Origin: Lawsonibacter sp.
GTDB lineage: Bacteria; Bacillota; Clostridia; Oscillospirales; Oscillospiraceae
DNA: 5,807 bases
Reading direction: 5' to 3'
Assembly: GCA_022798155.1 (NCBI GenBank)
Contig: JAAWLY010000139.1
Span: 1-5,807, forward strand
A program made the position numbers and the translations under genes. Under the pieces are notes generated by a model. The model was given only the letters and a program-made list of their open reading frames with translations, was not told where the DNA came from and ran no database searches. Shown here piece after piece: positions 5,042-5,807 of the stretch (position 1 is its first letter; the number at the start of each line of letters is the position of its first letter).

Positions 5042-5807
5042 ATGGAGAAAACCAAATCATTCGACATCAAAAAGTTTGTGTCCGACAACGCCATCATCCT
5101 GCTGGTGCTGGCCCTGGCCCTCTTTACCGGCTTTACCCAGAAGAACTTCTTTACCCCCCGCAACTTCAGCAACCTGTTTATTAACATGTCCCCCCGTTTC
5201 ATCATCGCCTGCGGCGTGTCCGGCTGCCTGATCACCAAGGGCACCGACCTGTCCGCTGGCCGTCAGGTGGGTCTGGCCGCCTGTCTGGCCGCCATGATGC
5301 TCCAGGACATCACCTACGCCGCCCGGATGCTCCCCTGGTTCCCCAATATCCCCTGGTTTGTGGCCTTGATTCTGGTCATGATCATCATGGGTATCATCGG
5401 CGGCATCAACGGCTGTGTCATTGCCTTTTTGAAGGTGCCCCCCTTCATCGCCACCCTGGGTATGCAGACCATTGTCTACGGCGCTTGCCAGGTCATCACC
5501 AACAACCAGCCTCTGGGCGGCTTTAAGAAGAGCTACTCCGACGTGGCCCTGGGCTCTGTGGCCGGCTTCTTCCCCTATCTGGCTATCTTTGCCGTCATTG
5601 TGGGCATCTACTTCCTGTTCCTGTACAATAAGACCCGCCACGGCAAGTACATGTACGCCATCGGCGGCAACGAGTCCGCCGCCCAGGTGGCCGGCGTCAA
5701 TGTTACCGCCACCATCATCCGCATCTACCTGCTGGCCGGCATGATGTACGGCCTGGCCGGCTTCCTGGTGGGAGCCAAGGCCGGCGGCGCCTCCACCGCC
5801 ACCGGCT
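5042..5807 (+). CDS. mglC: Galactose/methylgalactoside ABC transporter permease (N-terminal part)
   Basis: MglC is the membrane channel of the importer, working as a dimer with MglA and receiving sugar from MglB. The frame is open from ATG 5042 to the right edge: 255 complete codons of a family about 336 residues or longer, so at least the last 80 or so residues are missing. The sequence matches the BPD_transp_2 family and MglC in particular. It has a first membrane segment near 17-31 and the segment 52-66 followed by GTDLSAGRQVGLAA (67-80), essentially the E. coli MglC motif. Further hydrophobic segments lie near 105-130, 134-152, 174-194 and 225-245. The cytoplasmic loop YAIGGNESAAQVAGVNV (205-221) is the typical contact with the ATPase. 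A loop at about 88-104 rich in Trp, Pro and aromatic residues lies between membrane segments. The gene begins 15 nt after mglA stops. Confidence 0.94.
   Translation, partial: MEKTKSFDIKKFVSDNAIILLVLALALFTGFTQKNFFTPRNFSNLFINMSPRFIIACGVSGCLITKGTDLSAGRQVGLAACLAAMMLQDITYAARMLPWFPNIPWFVALILVMIIMGIIGGINGCVIAFLKVPPFIATLGMQTIVYGACQVITNNQPLGGFKKSYSDVALGSVAGFFPYLAIFAVIVGIYFLFLYNKTRHGKYMYAIGGNESAAQVAGVNVTATIIRIYLLAGMMYGLAGFLVGAKAGGASTATG

Overview
The window carries most of a galactose uptake and catabolism locus, arranged as two divergent operons around a 280-bp AT-rich control region. It looks like a GC-rich member of the Firmicutes, probably a gut clostridium of the Oscillospiraceae type. Four things point there: strong AGGAGG ribosome-binding sites, a sugar-binding protein that is a lipoprotein (lipobox LLAGC) rather than a soluble periplasmic protein, the Firmicutes class II GalT, and a long-form galactokinase with the motif GRTEIGGNHTDHQHG. 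The genus assignment is inference from overall similarity and was not searched.

Left half, minus strand (1-1971): galK (galactokinase, TTG start) followed 13 nt later by galT (class II UDP-hexose uridylyltransferase). galT is cut by the left edge after 218 codons. A very good sigma-A-type promoter (TATAAT, 17-bp spacer, TTGCCC) lies at 2064-2092 and gives galK a leader of about 85 nt.

Right half, plus strand (2252-5807): mglB (galactose/glucose-binding lipoprotein), mglA (double-domain ATPase) and mglC (permease, cut by the right edge after 255 codons). mglA and mglC are tightly coupled, but mglB and mglA are separated by 201 bp. That gap holds two structures: a compact GC-rich hairpin right after mglB that looks like an attenuator or 3'-end stabiliser, and a separate 78-bp imperfect palindrome with CTGTAGGG/CCCTACAG ends that looks like a dispersed miniature repeat.

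Together the genes bring galactose into the cell (MglBAC), phosphorylate it (GalK) and exchange it onto UDP (GalT). galE, galM and a dedicated regulator are not in the window. The points most worth a second look are the palindromic element and attenuator inside the mgl operon, a galactose-contact Glu-to-Asn change in GalK, a ligand-contact His-to-Asn change in MglB, and the likely TTG start of mglA. I see no wholly new system here; the locus is recognisable and its novelty is in details.
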